Assembly: GCA_025201805.1 (NCBI GenBank) | Contig: MU619430.1 | Span: 1-36,943, forward strand | Length of the DNA stretch: 36,943 nt | Reading direction: 5' to 3' | Source: Parasitella parasitica | Taxonomy: Eukaryota; Mucoromycota; Mucoromycetes; Mucorales; Mucoraceae | In this document: positions 21,616 to 33,106 of the stretch, piece after piece | Numbering within the stretch: the stretch's first letter is position 1 | Layout of the letters: every line of letters starts with the position of its first letter | Translations under genes and position numbers: made by a program | The notes under the pieces: model-generated | What the model saw: only the letters and a program-made list of their open reading frames with translations | Databases searched by the model: none | Told to the model about the DNA's origin: nothing

Positions 21616-24600
21616 ATGAACGGGTAAGCTTTCTCGTTGAGTGCAGCACTGGCAAACAGTTTGGACTAACATGCCGCTCTAGTGCGCACCTCGATTTACG
21701 ATCCAAAATTCTGATAGGTCTGGCTGAGGTCTTGGCTGATTCTCGAGCAAAGGCGTCAACAGAAGAGATCGAAAAGCTAATCAGTAAATGTCCGGCCGTC
21801 CCGATCGATAGCGAGATTACTGAAATCATGACGAGGCATGATGCCCCTGGATTGGGTATCATGGTAAATACATATATATATATATATATATTTACATGCA
21901 GCTAATTTTGTAGTGCGAATGCCATGCCTTGTACTAATCATCTCTCTTGATCCCGTCGATCCTATGTGTAGACTAGCAGATGTCAGCAAACAATAGCCGC
22001 TGTTGTCAAATATGCAGTGAAAGCAAACAGCGAGAGACAATTGGAACTGCTGCCTCGATTATTAGCCTATGTCCGACACTTGCCTGCCTATCAATGGGCT
22101 GCTGTCAATCTAACAGGCCCTCCACCCTCAGATGCCATCACATACACTTTGTTTGCTGGTTTGCTGGAGATTGGCGACAAGTGTCCTGAAAAATACGACG
22201 AAATCATACAAACGTTGTGGAAGTACGCTGCGTTTATTATTCAGCTCCTGTCAGAAAACGGTTAGTTATGGTATTGCTGTCTATGCTGAGAATGTTGTCT
22301 AATGGCATGTCTCTAGTCGAATTCACTGTTACATTTATCTTGCCCTCTTTAGCAGGACTTTCCAGAGCACTTCAGCTATCGCCATATCTTTACAGACCCA
22401 ATCAGTTGCTTGCTCTCTGCCAGAACACTCAGCCCCTCATCCGAGACGACACATTGGATTTGATTCGCATTTCAATCGACAGTTGTCTTCGAGACGCCGA
22501 AGGAACGGCTTACAGTCGTTGTGTGCTGGCTCGCTATTGGGAGGATGGGATCCCGTTGAGCAGCAACCGAGTGATCCATGATCTACTGATTGTGTTCAGA
22601 AATGTGCTGGCTCGGGTTCTTGTCCACATGCAGCCAACTAAAGACACGGCCACACCCCTCATAGTATCTCAAGACAGACTCTGCAAACTGTATTTACCCC
22701 AGGATATTGAAGGAATATGGCTCGCCTTGATGCAGCAACCAGTTAAACATGAGCACGAGCCTTTGTTAACAAAGAGTCTTGGACAGGTGTACTCTATGAG
22801 CTTGGAATACTTTGAGGATATTCGCAAATTCGCTGAAAAGAGTGTTCAGGAAGGTAGGGAATGGGCTCCTGATGCTTACATGCAAGAGATTATGGGAACC
22901 AGTTTGGTAAGATATCATATACATGTCATGCATGATAGAAACAGCGGCCAACCTTTCTTTTTCCTTTTCGCTACGATAGCATGTAGCTTCCTTGATATCC
23001 ATCTACTTGAGCCAAGTAGACGATTCGCTCGTTGACCATATTACTGAGTGTTTGTTTCATGTGCCACATTTGGCCGATTCCTGGGTTCATATTGCCTCAC
23101 TAGATGCTGCTGTGCTACTTGCCATCAAGTATGTTAATGATGCAAAACCTTGCACAATTGGCAGAATATTGTATTAACACCCTCCCCACCCTCACCCCCT
23201 ACCCCGTCTAGTTTCTCGAGACTGAATCATCCAATGACAAACACCATCTGCAGATTTTTGGCTACACCTTCTCTTGTCTTTGACCTTCCGACTGAAAAGC
23301 TGGAAGAGTCTGTTAATGTTCAACAATTCGCTATTGTGAGATTGGCTCAATGTGTGCAGGTAAAGCCATATTGTCGCAAATAACTGCATCCATGTACTCA
23401 TGTGTGCAATACAGACCAAGCCTGACGCCCAAGTTACTCAAGCTGCGATATCTACCGTATACGCCCTTCTGAATGAGATTACACGCTACACAGGTATTGA
23501 GTCTGGATCCGTGGATAAGGCTCCCATGAACAGCCGTAGCGCAATCGCGGGTGCTCCTGCCCTGGAACAGCTCAGCGAGAAGCAAAAGCAACAAGTATGT
23601 GCAAATGTTTTATCTGCAATTGTTGGTGTCGCTGTTTATCTCAGAGACGACAATGTAAGTGTATAGAAATCTGCAAGCCATCCTGCTTCTAATCGAGACT
23701 CTAGATTATCTCTCAAGCGTTCTCTATGCTCTCCCTTCGTCGCAAGGCATTATCCCCCTCTGCAACTGCATCATTAACAATGAGGTTGGTCGATCTGGCT
23801 CTTGTCAGCTCCAAAGACACCTTTTCGGAAATCATTCATTTGTTGTCAACACTCAGTAAAGAATCCATCCACAGTGAGAACAGCATGCTCAATACATCGG
23901 TAAGTCATATGTTGCTTCCATGCCCTCATCCTAGCCCTAACTGGGTGTCTGTTTCGCTTTCAGATCTTGGCAGCTCAATTGAGCTTAGCTCGACGTTTGA
24001 AAGATCGTCCAGAACACTACCCGCTGTATCTCAACAGCCTTTTGGTATTGTTCATTGAAAACGGTAACTCTATCCAAGGCACCATGAAAAAACACAAAAC
24101 GGAAAACGAATACCCGATGGCTCAGAAACTGGGCCATCTTCTGCCAGTGATCAGTGCTCTTTTAGAACAAGAGGACTTTAATCCACATCATCAGCCTAGC
24201 GAAGACATGGTCTCTCTTTTCAGAAACATGTGGTTCCATTGCGTCCTTTTTGGCTTTGTCACCGAACCTATGTGGATCCGCGAATGGCATCCCTCCATGC
24301 TGCGAATAGCCAAAAAGACGCCCGTATTAGTGATCGAAAGCACCACCAACTATCTGGAAAGCGATTTAGAACATAACTCTATCTTGCGCGCTAGCAATCA
24401 CCACAATTTGTTGCAGATACGCCAGAAACTAACCAACGTTTTGCCTAGCTTGACATACGATATCAAAAACTACTCGTTTGCTCAGGTCATTTTTGCACTG
24501 AGCGTCTATCACGTAGAGATGATGAGGAGTAGTATGGGCGACTGCTCGCATATGCTACGTTATTTCATGAACGACGGTGTCAATGCAAGCTCTCTGATCA

Positions 24601-27600
24601 GCTGTCTTGAAACTATCTTTGACCGCGTATCTCATGCATTTGTTAAAGACGCTTCCGTAAAGGCTCTCAGCCAGAATTTGGATCAGCATCTACAAAGCCA
24701 GACTGCTGCTCTTTTGGAACTGTGTTGCCACAAGAGAAAAAAAGTACATTTGATGGCCATAAAGGCCGTTGAGCGCATCGTTGCGTCGTTTGCGCAGGTG
24801 TTTACAGATGGGACTCTGGTTACATTGTTGTTAGAATTGGTGCAACTTGCATGGTTGAGCTGTGAAGCTGAGTATCGCGATGAGGCAAGTGTTTTCTGAG
24901 ACATATGCAAAAAAAAAAAAAACATGTAAATAACCTTTTGGTTTAATAGTATTCTCCCGTCTTCCATTTTTCGTCTGCTAGGGTCGGTGTCACCATCGAA
25001 TTGGGCGACTCATACTCTTACCGTCGAGAAATGTGTACTCATATCTACGAAAGTGCTCGCAAATGGCTTCAAGTCGCCGTTGCAAGAGCCCCCATCGAAG
25101 TCTCTGGGCTATTACAAGATTATTTAGCCGAGTTCAGCAGATTCGATAGCCGTGGGTCGGCCGACAATGTACACATGGGCCGTTCTTTGGCTCTTGAAAT
25201 GGGGAAATCCAGCTCCAAGAATGAGCTGTCGATAGGTAAGATGTTGGGACAGCATTGGTGCAATATTGCATTTTCTAACGGATCGTGTGTACACAGATTT
25301 CGTGCCCAAAGTGCCTTCCCTGTTCCCTGATGAGTCTTCCAACTTTATGGGCAGCTTTAGATCAAGACAATTCTACTCGGGTGAGATTAGCGGTATGGAA
25401 TTCTTGATTGGGCTCCGCGCTCAAGCTGCCGATCCCCAGTCAGGCAGCGAACTATCAGACCAGATTCCGTTTGTTTTGGAAGCGCTTACTAGTCTCTCTC
25501 AGGACATCAAAGATCGCAAAACTGTGTCTGTTGAGCGTCTTTATAGAGTAATGCATCGATCTGCTGGCTTTGCAGTTGCCTTGCCTGCAATCAATGTGGA
25601 TATCATTCGACATCTGGTTCATATCCCTGTTCTCATGTTTACTCCCGAGTCACTAGAGATTGGAACCACCGTTTGGAACTGGATTCTAGTTGAAAGCCCC
25701 AAAGTAGAAAACAAATTGATGATAGAGATGATGGGCATGTGGGGCTGGGCTCAGCGTCACCGTAAGGGCCTCTTCTCTCCCCTTATCAAGTAAGTGCATT
25801 TAAAATCAACACAATGCTACATGTGCTGAATGCTAATCGTGTATTGAATAGTGCCAAACATCCATTTGTTAGCAAAATGACTTATACTCCCTCCGACAAG
25901 GCCATCAGTGATAGTAACCACCGCATTGCCACCTTCTTGTTCACGCCACATATTACTTGGATCAAGTTCTTGAGCTGCCGTTTTTACGCTATCCGACATA
26001 GAAGCAAGCATCTGGTCAACATGTTCATCCGTCTATTACAAGACTCTTTTCAAAACGCGGACAAAATGAGCACCCACTCCCTGGCGCGTTATGCCCGTTT
26101 CTCTCTGCTCCGTTTGGGGTTAAAGATTTTACAATCAGCAAGGCTGGAGGCCCTAGCTGAATACAAGCTTCGTTTGTTGGTCTACGATGCTGCCTTCAAT
26201 TGGTTCACTCAAAGCCCCAAATGGCATTACGGTGCAAGAAAGAGCTTGGCACTAATGGAGCTCAAAATGATGGCAGACTTTTACAACGCTGTGCTTAATG
26301 ACAGCCCATCTTTGAGCTATCTGGTCACTTGCAGCTCGATTAAGAGTGCCAATCCCAAGGTTGTTGCTGGCCATTACATGTTCCTGAAGAATGAAACCAA
26401 GGACGATGTTATAAAGCACCACAAACGTGCTCACAAGTTGCTACTGCTGTTTCTTGAAAGCGAGTGGACCAAGCTTTCAGTATGGTGTAATCCCCTTAAC
26501 GCAGCTGAATCGGGCAATCCTGTCGCCTTTAGGGGAAGCACGGAGCGCTCCATGGTGACTGACGTAAGTAGTCGAGTCTGCATGTACAATGTCTTGTAAA
26601 TAACTTTAATATCTTAGGAATCTTGGAAGGAAATCGTTCGCTTTGCGTGGACTGTTTCGCCCAAACTAGCTGTACAAATGGACGCTCGGTTTGTTCAGCC
26701 CGCTGTGCGAAAGGAGTTGCATAGAATGATTGCCAACAACTCGCTTGACGTGGTTGATGTACCTGAGGCGCTTGTTATCTTGCTGGGTGATGGTGTCTCG
26801 TCATCTACCAAGTTGGATTTAAAGTATCTCCAATACTGGGCACCCGTACCTGCCATCACCGCAGCTAGCTACTTTTTGCCTGCGTATGGAAATCACCCGC
26901 TCATTTTGCAGTATGCCATGCGCAGTTTAAGGTATCATCCTATCGACACTGTCTTTTTCTACATACCACAAATTGTGCAGGCACTGCGCTACGATTCATT
27001 GGGATATGTAGAGAAATATATTCTCGAAGCGGCTGCCACATCTCAACTCTTTGCTCACCAGATTATATGGAATATGAAGGCCAACTTTTTCGTGGATGCT
27101 GATAAAGATTGCGTGAAACCTGACATCCTCAAGCCTACTCTGGAAAAGATTATCAAGAAAATGGTTGCCTCCTTCACTGGTGAAGACCGTGCATTTTATG
27201 AAAGAGAGTTCAAGTTCTTTGGTGAAGTTACAGCCATTTCAGGCCACCTTAAAGAGTATATCAAACATGGTCAAAATGAAAAGAAGCCTCTTCAAAAGGT
27301 GAGTGATCCGTGTTAAAAAAAAACACGCCTTCCTCATATGTAGCTAAAGGCATCCATTAGAAACGTCTTGACCAAGAGCTTGCCAAAATCAGCGTTGATA
27401 TTGGTGTCTATCTGCCCAGTAATCCCGATGGCCATGTAGTTGACATTAATCGTAATTCAGGACGCCCTCTGCAAAGCCATGCCAAAGCACCGTTCATGGC
27501 CACTTTTTTGATCGAGAAGAAGGCAGAGAATTTGAATGAAATACAGAGTAAATTAATCAAGCCTTCCGATGAAAGCGAGGATTGCAAGCGCACAACGCAA

Positions 27601-28383
27601 ATCTGGCAAGGTGCTATCTTCAAGGTCGGCGATGACTGTCGCCAGGATGTACTGGCTCTGCAGTTGATTGCTGTATTCAAGAATATCTTTACAAGCATTG
27701 GTCTGGATTTATACGTCAATCCCTATCGTGTTGTAGCTACTGCGCCTGGCCGTGGTGTCATTGATGTTATCCCTCGTTCTATTTCGCGAGATCAGCTTGG
27801 CCGTGAAAAGGTAAACAGCTTGTACGACTACTTTGTGGCTAAATACGGCGGGCCAGAATCAATTCATTTCCAACGTGCTCGTACCAACTTTGTTCAAAGC
27901 GTCGCAGCGTACTCTGTCATCTCTTATTTGCTCCAAATCAAGGATCGGCATAATGGTAACATCATGTTGGACGATGATGGTCATATTATCCATATCGATT
28001 TTGGCTTTATTTTTGATATCGCGCCTGGAGGTATTGGCTTTGAAAGCTCGCCTTTCAAACTGACGGCTGAAATGATTCAGGTGATGGGAGGCGGATCAGA
28101 AGAACAAGCGTTTAAACAGTTCTCTGAGCTTGTTATCAAAGCCTATTTAGCATCTCGCCCTTATGCTGAATTGATTATGCAATTGGTTTCCTTGATGCTG
28201 CAATCTGGCTTACCCTGTTTCAAGGGAGAAACAATCAAGAGGATGCGTACTCGTTTCCAACTCGATAAAACTGACCGCGCGGCTGCTGATTTTATGCTGA
28301 TGAGAATCAAGGATTCTTTTGCAAATCAGCGCACAGTTTTGTACGATTACTTCCAGAAATTGACTAATGGCATTCCATATTAG
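21616..28383 (+). CDS. STT4: Phosphatidylinositol 4-kinase alpha (STT4/PI4KA)
   Basis: Fourteen exons: 21616-21623, 21683-21863, 21972-22260, 22317-22906, 22980-23128, 23212-23359, 23415-23654, 23705-23899, 23964-24884, 24950-25235, 25297-25789, 25852-26563, 26618-27298, 27361-28383; all phases close to 1971 aa (yeast Stt4 is 1900). It makes PI4P at the plasma membrane together with the Efr3/Ypp1 scaffold. The long N-terminal part is alpha-solenoid-like; YSPVFHFSSARVGVTIEL and the following blocks are typical of PI4KA. The accessory PIK domain is in exon 13. The kinase domain is in exon 14: VGDDCRQD, catalytic loop DRHNGN near 1826 and DFG near 1844-1846, ending NGIPY*. The first coding exon has only eight bases (ATGAACGG), and the intron 24885-24949 starts with GC. 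The least certain junction is 22906/22980. AATAAA lies at 28419-28424. Confidence 0.93.
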
Positions 28384-28418
28384 AACTAAATATTTACAAA
28401 ACCGCTGTGCTGTTGATG

Positions 28419-28424
28419 AATAAA
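28419..28424 (+). terminator. Poly(A) signal of STT4
   Basis: AATAAA 36 nt after the STT4 stop, in the 137-nt gap to the convergent PRP38B-like gene, whose own candidate signal on the other strand is at 28478-28483. Confidence 0.6.
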
Positions 28425-28520
28425 CATGAAATGCACACTCTAAACTTGACAATCTACTGTCGTGTAAAATGAGCTCATTTATTTTTGCTATTGAATCGTC
28501 CTTAATTACATTCAAATCTA

Positions 28521-29724
28521 CTAGGTTCTCGATCCACTTCGTCTGCCGTCTCTCGATCTTGATCTTGACTTTGATCTGGATCTATAGCGATCTCTTTTTC
28601 TATAACCTGGGCTGACACTTCTTTTACGACTTCTATATCTATCTCTACTATCGTCTCGGCGGCGGCCACGACTATTGCGACGGCGCTCGTAGTCATCTAA
28701 ATCGTCTCGGTCGTTTCTACGATATCTGTTTCTGGAGGGGCTCCTTGATCCGCTTCTGTAGCGTCTATTGCTACTGCCACGGTCGCGAGAATAATGTCTG
28801 TCGTCCTGGTCTCTTTCATCACGAGAACTTCTGCCACTGTAATTTCTTAATTCAGCAAATTGTCGGCGTAATTCTCCGGTTCACCTACCCTGAAGACTTT
28901 CTCTTTTCCAAGTCGTAATCCTTCAGCTTTTTCTCGAGGTCTCTAGCAATAGGAACAGGAATACGAGGAAGCATGGTGTTTTGGAATTTCTGTTCAGTAA
29001 TCAGCATACGACATAGCTTTCCAATGGTGATCTTGGTTGGATTCACGCCACTAGTGATTGTAATTTCTTCTTCGTCTTCCAAATAATATTGAAACCAATC
29101 CCACAGATGACTTGGTGCACAGACATATCTTAAATATAAGAATCCAATGGCACGAATGTAACTAGTTAATGTTCCTCGGTAAGTTGATCCATAAAAATAA
29201 AAGAAAGAAAAAAAAAGCAAACCGACACTTACGGTGAATCGACATGATCAATCATATTCTCAATTTGCTTCACTGTCAATCTCAAGGTCCACATTTTGAA
29301 CAAGCAGCAGAAGGCTGTTGAAGGTTGAGTGCCTTTGACAAAAGGAGCTATTGGCGTGGAAGATTAGTTTATATCTGTGCAAAGTAAGTTGACAACAGAC
29401 GTACTCACATAATACATATACTATATAAAAAAGATGCCGAAAACAATGTTAATTATGGACACCAATAACAAACTGCATCCCTCTTGTTTTACCTTCATTA
29501 TATATCTCATCGACTATCTCATGAAAGGTCTTTTTGTTGCTAACGTTGATGGGAAGTTTTTAGAATACGCGCTAAGAAATGAAAGTAATTTATTTTAATG
29601 GCACCTACTACAGGGATCGAAAGTAAGGTGAGGACAGAATGTTTTGATAGATGATGGCATTCAAATTCATCGTAGCTTCATTCCCCCACGTTTCGAGTGT
29701 GTTGTTTGCTTTCTTGTTGCTCAT
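28521..29724 (-). CDS. PRPF38B: PRP38B-like pre-mRNA splicing factor with RS tail
   Basis: Six exons on the minus strand: 29724-29612, 29539-29493, 29420-29409, 29347-29233, 29161-28889, 28845-28521; 294 aa. The PRP38 domain is clear: ETWGNEATMNLNAIIYQNIL, KTFHEIVDEIYNE, KGTQPSTAFCCLFKMWTLRLT, YIRAIGFLYLRY, LWDWFQYYLEDEEE and LPRIPVP. The last exon codes an Arg/Ser/Asp-rich tail (RSRSKSRSRSRD), as in SR-type splicing proteins. The TAFCCLFK and LWDWF signature favours PRP38B over PRP38A. Proteins of this family act in the B complex during spliceosome activation. The third exon is a 12-nt microexon (phase 1 in and out) that supplies Val-Tyr-Val-Leu; without it the frame is kept but four residues are lost. 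The gene is divergent from the SET gene. Confidence 0.9.
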
Positions 29725-29809
29725 ATCTAGATGGTAAAGTCAAAAAAAGAAGAAAGAAAAAGTTTCAATCTAGCCATCTTGTTCGTTTTTAAACTACCCG
29801 CACTAGCTA

Positions 29810-29817
29810 TTATATAA
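29810..29817. promoter_or_regulatory. Palindromic TATA-like element between divergent PRP38B and SET genes
   Basis: TTATATAA reads the same on both strands and sits near the middle of the 168-nt gap between the two start codons (86 nt from the PRP38B ATG, 76 nt from the SET ATG). It could serve one or both directions; this is inference from position. Confidence 0.45.
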
Positions 29818-29892
29818 GCAATCTTTTTTTTTGGTTCACAGACTAGGGCCTTATTTCGTTTGACTTGGCTATCAAACCAACACTTGACACTA

Positions 29893-31224
29893 ATGGAAGA
29901 ATTCTTGATATGGGCAAAAGAGCAAGGTATTGTGTCAAATGCAAGTGTCAAAAAGACACCATATGCCGGCTATGGGCTGTTTGCCACCAAAGATACATGT
30001 AGCAATCCTATCCGTGTTCCCTTCAATGCATTGTTGTCATCTCAAAAGGCTACCCAGATAGGCCCTTTCGCGGAAACTCTCCGGATATTGTACAAATTAG
30101 ATAGTCTCAAGGAAATTTCGCATACGTATGAAAAGCAAGTGTTATGCTTATTTCTCATCTACTGTAAATTCTTTGGTGAAACAACCGAATGGAAGCCGTA
30201 CGTAGAAATCTTACCCAGCATTGAGTTCTTTCAGCAAAACCACCCTTTATTCAACCTGCATTATTTGCAGGGAACCAGCCTTGAGCAATCCATTCGAGCA
30301 AAACTCAACAACTTGAGGCAAGAGCTGGAAATAGTCAATCAAGCAAACAGTAACTGGCTCTCCAAGATTGACATTGATATGTACACATGGGCCGATTGTG
30401 TTTTTTGGTCCCGTGTGGTGGGCATAGGCGGCGCTGCTGACGATGGAGCTCCTGTGGCAACATCAAACATGGCCTTGGTCCCGTATTTTGACCTTGCAAA
30501 TCACTCTGTTGACTCACCAAACATGAGATGGCAACCTACTCTTGAAGGCGACATAGATCTTGTTACATCCCCTGACATGGTAAAAGAGGGCGATGAACTG
30601 CTCCTGTCTTATGGATCAAAACCTAACCAAGAGTTACTGTTCCTACATGGCTTTTGCGCTGAAAACAACCCCAATGATTCATACTTTACACTCCCCGTCT
30701 TTCCTTTCTTGAATCCCGAAGTCGACCCGTTAAATGTGCCCAAAATTCGCTGGCTAAAACATGTCGGTGGAAAGCCTAACTTGACTCTATCAAAATCAAG
30801 CAACAATACGGACCTTATGGACATTGGATGGACGTACAATTCCATTATCATCATGTATCTTGTAGTAATGGATGAAGATGACGGTATTCAATTTAACTTG
30901 GAAGAAGAAGAAAATGTCGAACTACGCATAAAAGACAAGAAAATTGCAACATTAGAAGCACTGGAACAGATGGCGAACGAAATGCACCTTTTGCCAGTGA
31001 TCCAACTTAGGGTCATCATGTTACTGATGGATGCACTTCAGTGTCATTATTCAATGAATACAGGGCATGCTATATTTGACGAGACTCCCATTGCAAAACA
31101 AGCCTTGATATACAGAAACGAGGAAAAGGAACTATTAGAATCAGCATTACAAACTCTGTCGGAACTATCTGATGAATTCATGAAGAATAAGACTGTCATC
31201 AAGTATCTCGAAAACGCTCAATAA
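29893..31224 (+). CDS. SET-domain protein-lysine methyltransferase (SETD6/SETD3/Rkm-like)
   Basis: Single exon, 443 aa. It has the split SET domain of the Rubisco-LSMT-like class: GYGLFATKD near residue 27-35, a helical insertion, then NMALVPYFDLANHSVDSPN with the SAM-contacting NHS at about 203-205, and the catalytic tyrosine region LLLSYGSKPNQELL (Tyr240). A C-terminal helical substrate-binding domain follows. Yeast relatives (Rkm1-4) methylate ribosomal proteins, and animal SETD3 modifies actin histidine; which substrate applies here cannot be told. The ATG at 29893 is the first in frame; the open frame upstream starts with TTG. AATAAA at 31220-31225 overlaps the stop codon. Confidence 0.87.
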   Translation: MEEFLIWAKEQGIVSNASVKKTPYAGYGLFATKDTCSNPIRVPFNALLSSQKATQIGPFAETLRILYKLDSLKEISHTYEKQVLCLFLIYCKFFGETTEWKPYVEILPSIEFFQQNHPLFNLHYLQGTSLEQSIRAKLNNLRQELEIVNQANSNWLSKIDIDMYTWADCVFWSRVVGIGGAADDGAPVATSNMALVPYFDLANHSVDSPNMRWQPTLEGDIDLVTSPDMVKEGDELLLSYGSKPNQELLFLHGFCAENNPNDSYFTLPVFPFLNPEVDPLNVPKIRWLKHVGGKPNLTLSKSSNNTDLMDIGWTYNSIIIMYLVVMDEDDGIQFNLEEEENVELRIKDKKIATLEALEQMANEMHLLPVIQLRVIMLLMDALQCHYSMNTGHAIFDETPIAKQALIYRNEEKELLESALQTLSELSDEFMKNKTVIKYLENAQ

Positions 31225-31225
31225 A
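31220..31225 (+). terminator. Poly(A) signal overlapping the SET gene stop codon
   Basis: AATAAA contains the TAA stop (31222-31224). The same arrangement is seen in PARN (AATAAA 12886-12891 over stop 12888-12890). Cleavage shortly after would give a 3' UTR of only 10-30 nt; other signals further on may be used instead. Confidence 0.4.
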
Positions 31226-31301
31226 GAAAACAAGGTTCTTTTGCAAAGTCTATTAAAAAAAACAAACTAGATATATAGATTATATAGGAGGTCGTAATAG
31301 T

Positions 31302-31319
31302 AAAAAAAGGGGGGGGGGG
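31302..31319 (+). repeat. A7G11 homopurine tract
   Basis: Seven A followed by eleven G in the 165-nt gap between the convergent SET and PAC1 genes. Comparable A-to-G tracts occur at 32964-32993 and 35657-35679. Confidence 0.8.
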
Positions 31320-31389
31320 TGGTACTGAGATTAAGAAATAGTAAATATGAGGGCAGAGGTAATAGGTTAGGGAAATAGTATTATATAGT

Positions 31390-33106
31390 TTATCGACATT
31401 GCCAGAGCTTGATTTTTTGATCTACACTGCCAGTTGCTACTACCGGGCCTATGGGACAATAAGCCATACACGTAACAAAATGAGAGTGCGCGTCTAGAGT
31501 TTTTGTGCATCTGCCTGTCTTCAAATCCCAAATTTTAACTGTTTTATCGTCGGATGCACTGAGTAAATATTTGCCTATCGGGTGAACAACTAATCCTCTA
31601 ATCCAATTATCATGGCCAACCAAGGTGTGCAGTAATTGTCCATTTGCAGTCCATAATTTGATCGTTTTATCTCTAGATCCTGTAATGATATATTGACCGG
31701 GCAACTGATCTTTTTGCTTATTCTATGACGAAAATGAATAAATGTCCCTGAAATGTTTGATCCTCAGCAAATAAATACCTCATCTCCTATTAGCTCTTGG
31801 ATATACGGGTATGATAAAATGGGCGCGAAAATAGCACACTCTACAACATGATCATGGTCTCTGAATTCCATTTTTGTTTCTCCTGATTGAATGTCCCAAA
31901 GTCTGGCAGTCTAATATCGTCGATTTAATATATATATGCTAGTGATTCTAGCTGATATATTAACCTACTTGATCATTGGAAGCTGTAATCAAATATCTTC
32001 CATCTTCACTTGGTGATACTGATCTGACCCAATCTAAATGTCCACTTAATGTTTTCGTGCAATACCTAATGATGTATCAATTTCTACCCGTAAAAATAAT
32101 GTGTGCAATTTACGAGTTCCTACCCTGATAAAGCATCCCAGAGCTTGATGGTTTTATCACGCGAGGATGATATGATGATATCGCCCGAAGGTAAATAGTC
32201 AACCGAAGATACACTGTGATCATGACCATACAAAGTTTTGACACACTTGTAGTCGTTATTAACATCCCATACTTTAATGGTGAGATCAGCTGAACAAGAT
32301 ACTAAAATATATATATATATATATATAAAGTAAATAAACCTATTCTGAATGTAAATAATCCAACTAACTTTACCCAGGAAATTGCCCTTTGGGTCAAAGG
32401 CTACATCTTGTACTGCTTTTGTATGCCCCTTTAAGGTACGTTCAAATTCGCCTGATTCATAGTCCCAAATCTTGATTGTTGTGTCTTCTGAAGATGAGGC
32501 CAATATCTGATAAACCGGATGGAAAACCACACGAGTAATGGGGCTCCTATGACCTGTCATGCTCTGTACTTCAGGGGGACGAGGGATCCAATCGACAGAA
32601 CTTGTTTGTTTCCTGATAGGTGCATTGTTGATTTCTTCCTGCATTTGCGCTGATTTTGTCTCTAATTCCATAATCTTTTTTTTTTTTTTTTGTTTTTTGT
32701 TTTTTTTTTGGGCAGCAGTAAATATCATTTTTTCAATCAGCTTAATACCAAGGCAATACCTTTTTCTGCAATCGTATGACAGAAGTCCATTTTTTCTCCA
32801 ACAAGCCCGAATATTTTTGCTTTGGGTCAGATGTGAAGTCTTCGTTTTGTGTTTCAGATTTCAAAGAGTTGAAAGATTCCGTAAAGCCACTCGCGTTTAG
32901 ATAATCTAAAATCGCCTTATGTCTAGGAAAGAGAAAAAGTTAAAATATTGAGAGTTTGACATTAAAAAAAGGGGGAAAAAAAAGGGGGGGGGGAAGAATT
33001 TGTGGTAAGCCAACTTGAACATTTGGGGAACCAAAGTCAATACAAAAAAGAGGGGAAAGAACACTTACAGTTCGTCTTTCTGACGGTCAGAAAGAATACT
33101 GGTCAT
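31390..33106 (-). CDS. PAC1: PAC1/LIS1 dynein regulator (LisH, coiled coil, WD40)
   Basis: Seven exons on the minus strand: 33106-33069, 32922-32760, 32674-32374, 32301-32124, 32065-31969, 31910-31779, 31722-31390; 413 aa against 410 in human LIS1. It begins [17 protein letters not shown], a LisH dimerisation motif, followed by the coiled coil [15 protein letters not shown] and a WD40 propeller with seven WD-type repeats (for example [53 protein letters not shown]), ending KIKLWQCR*. It binds dynein and NudE and is needed for nuclear movement in hyphae. The first intron (33068-32923) holds long C/T homopolymers; the second (32759-32675) has an acceptor preceded by an A-rich run. It runs convergent to the SET gene. 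Confidence 0.94.
32964..32993 (+). repeat. A7-G5-A8-G10 homopurine tract in PAC1 first intron
   Basis: A purely A/G run of 30 bases on the plus strand, inside PAC1 intron 1, so it reads as a C/T run in the pre-mRNA and might act as an extended pyrimidine tract. Confidence 0.8.
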
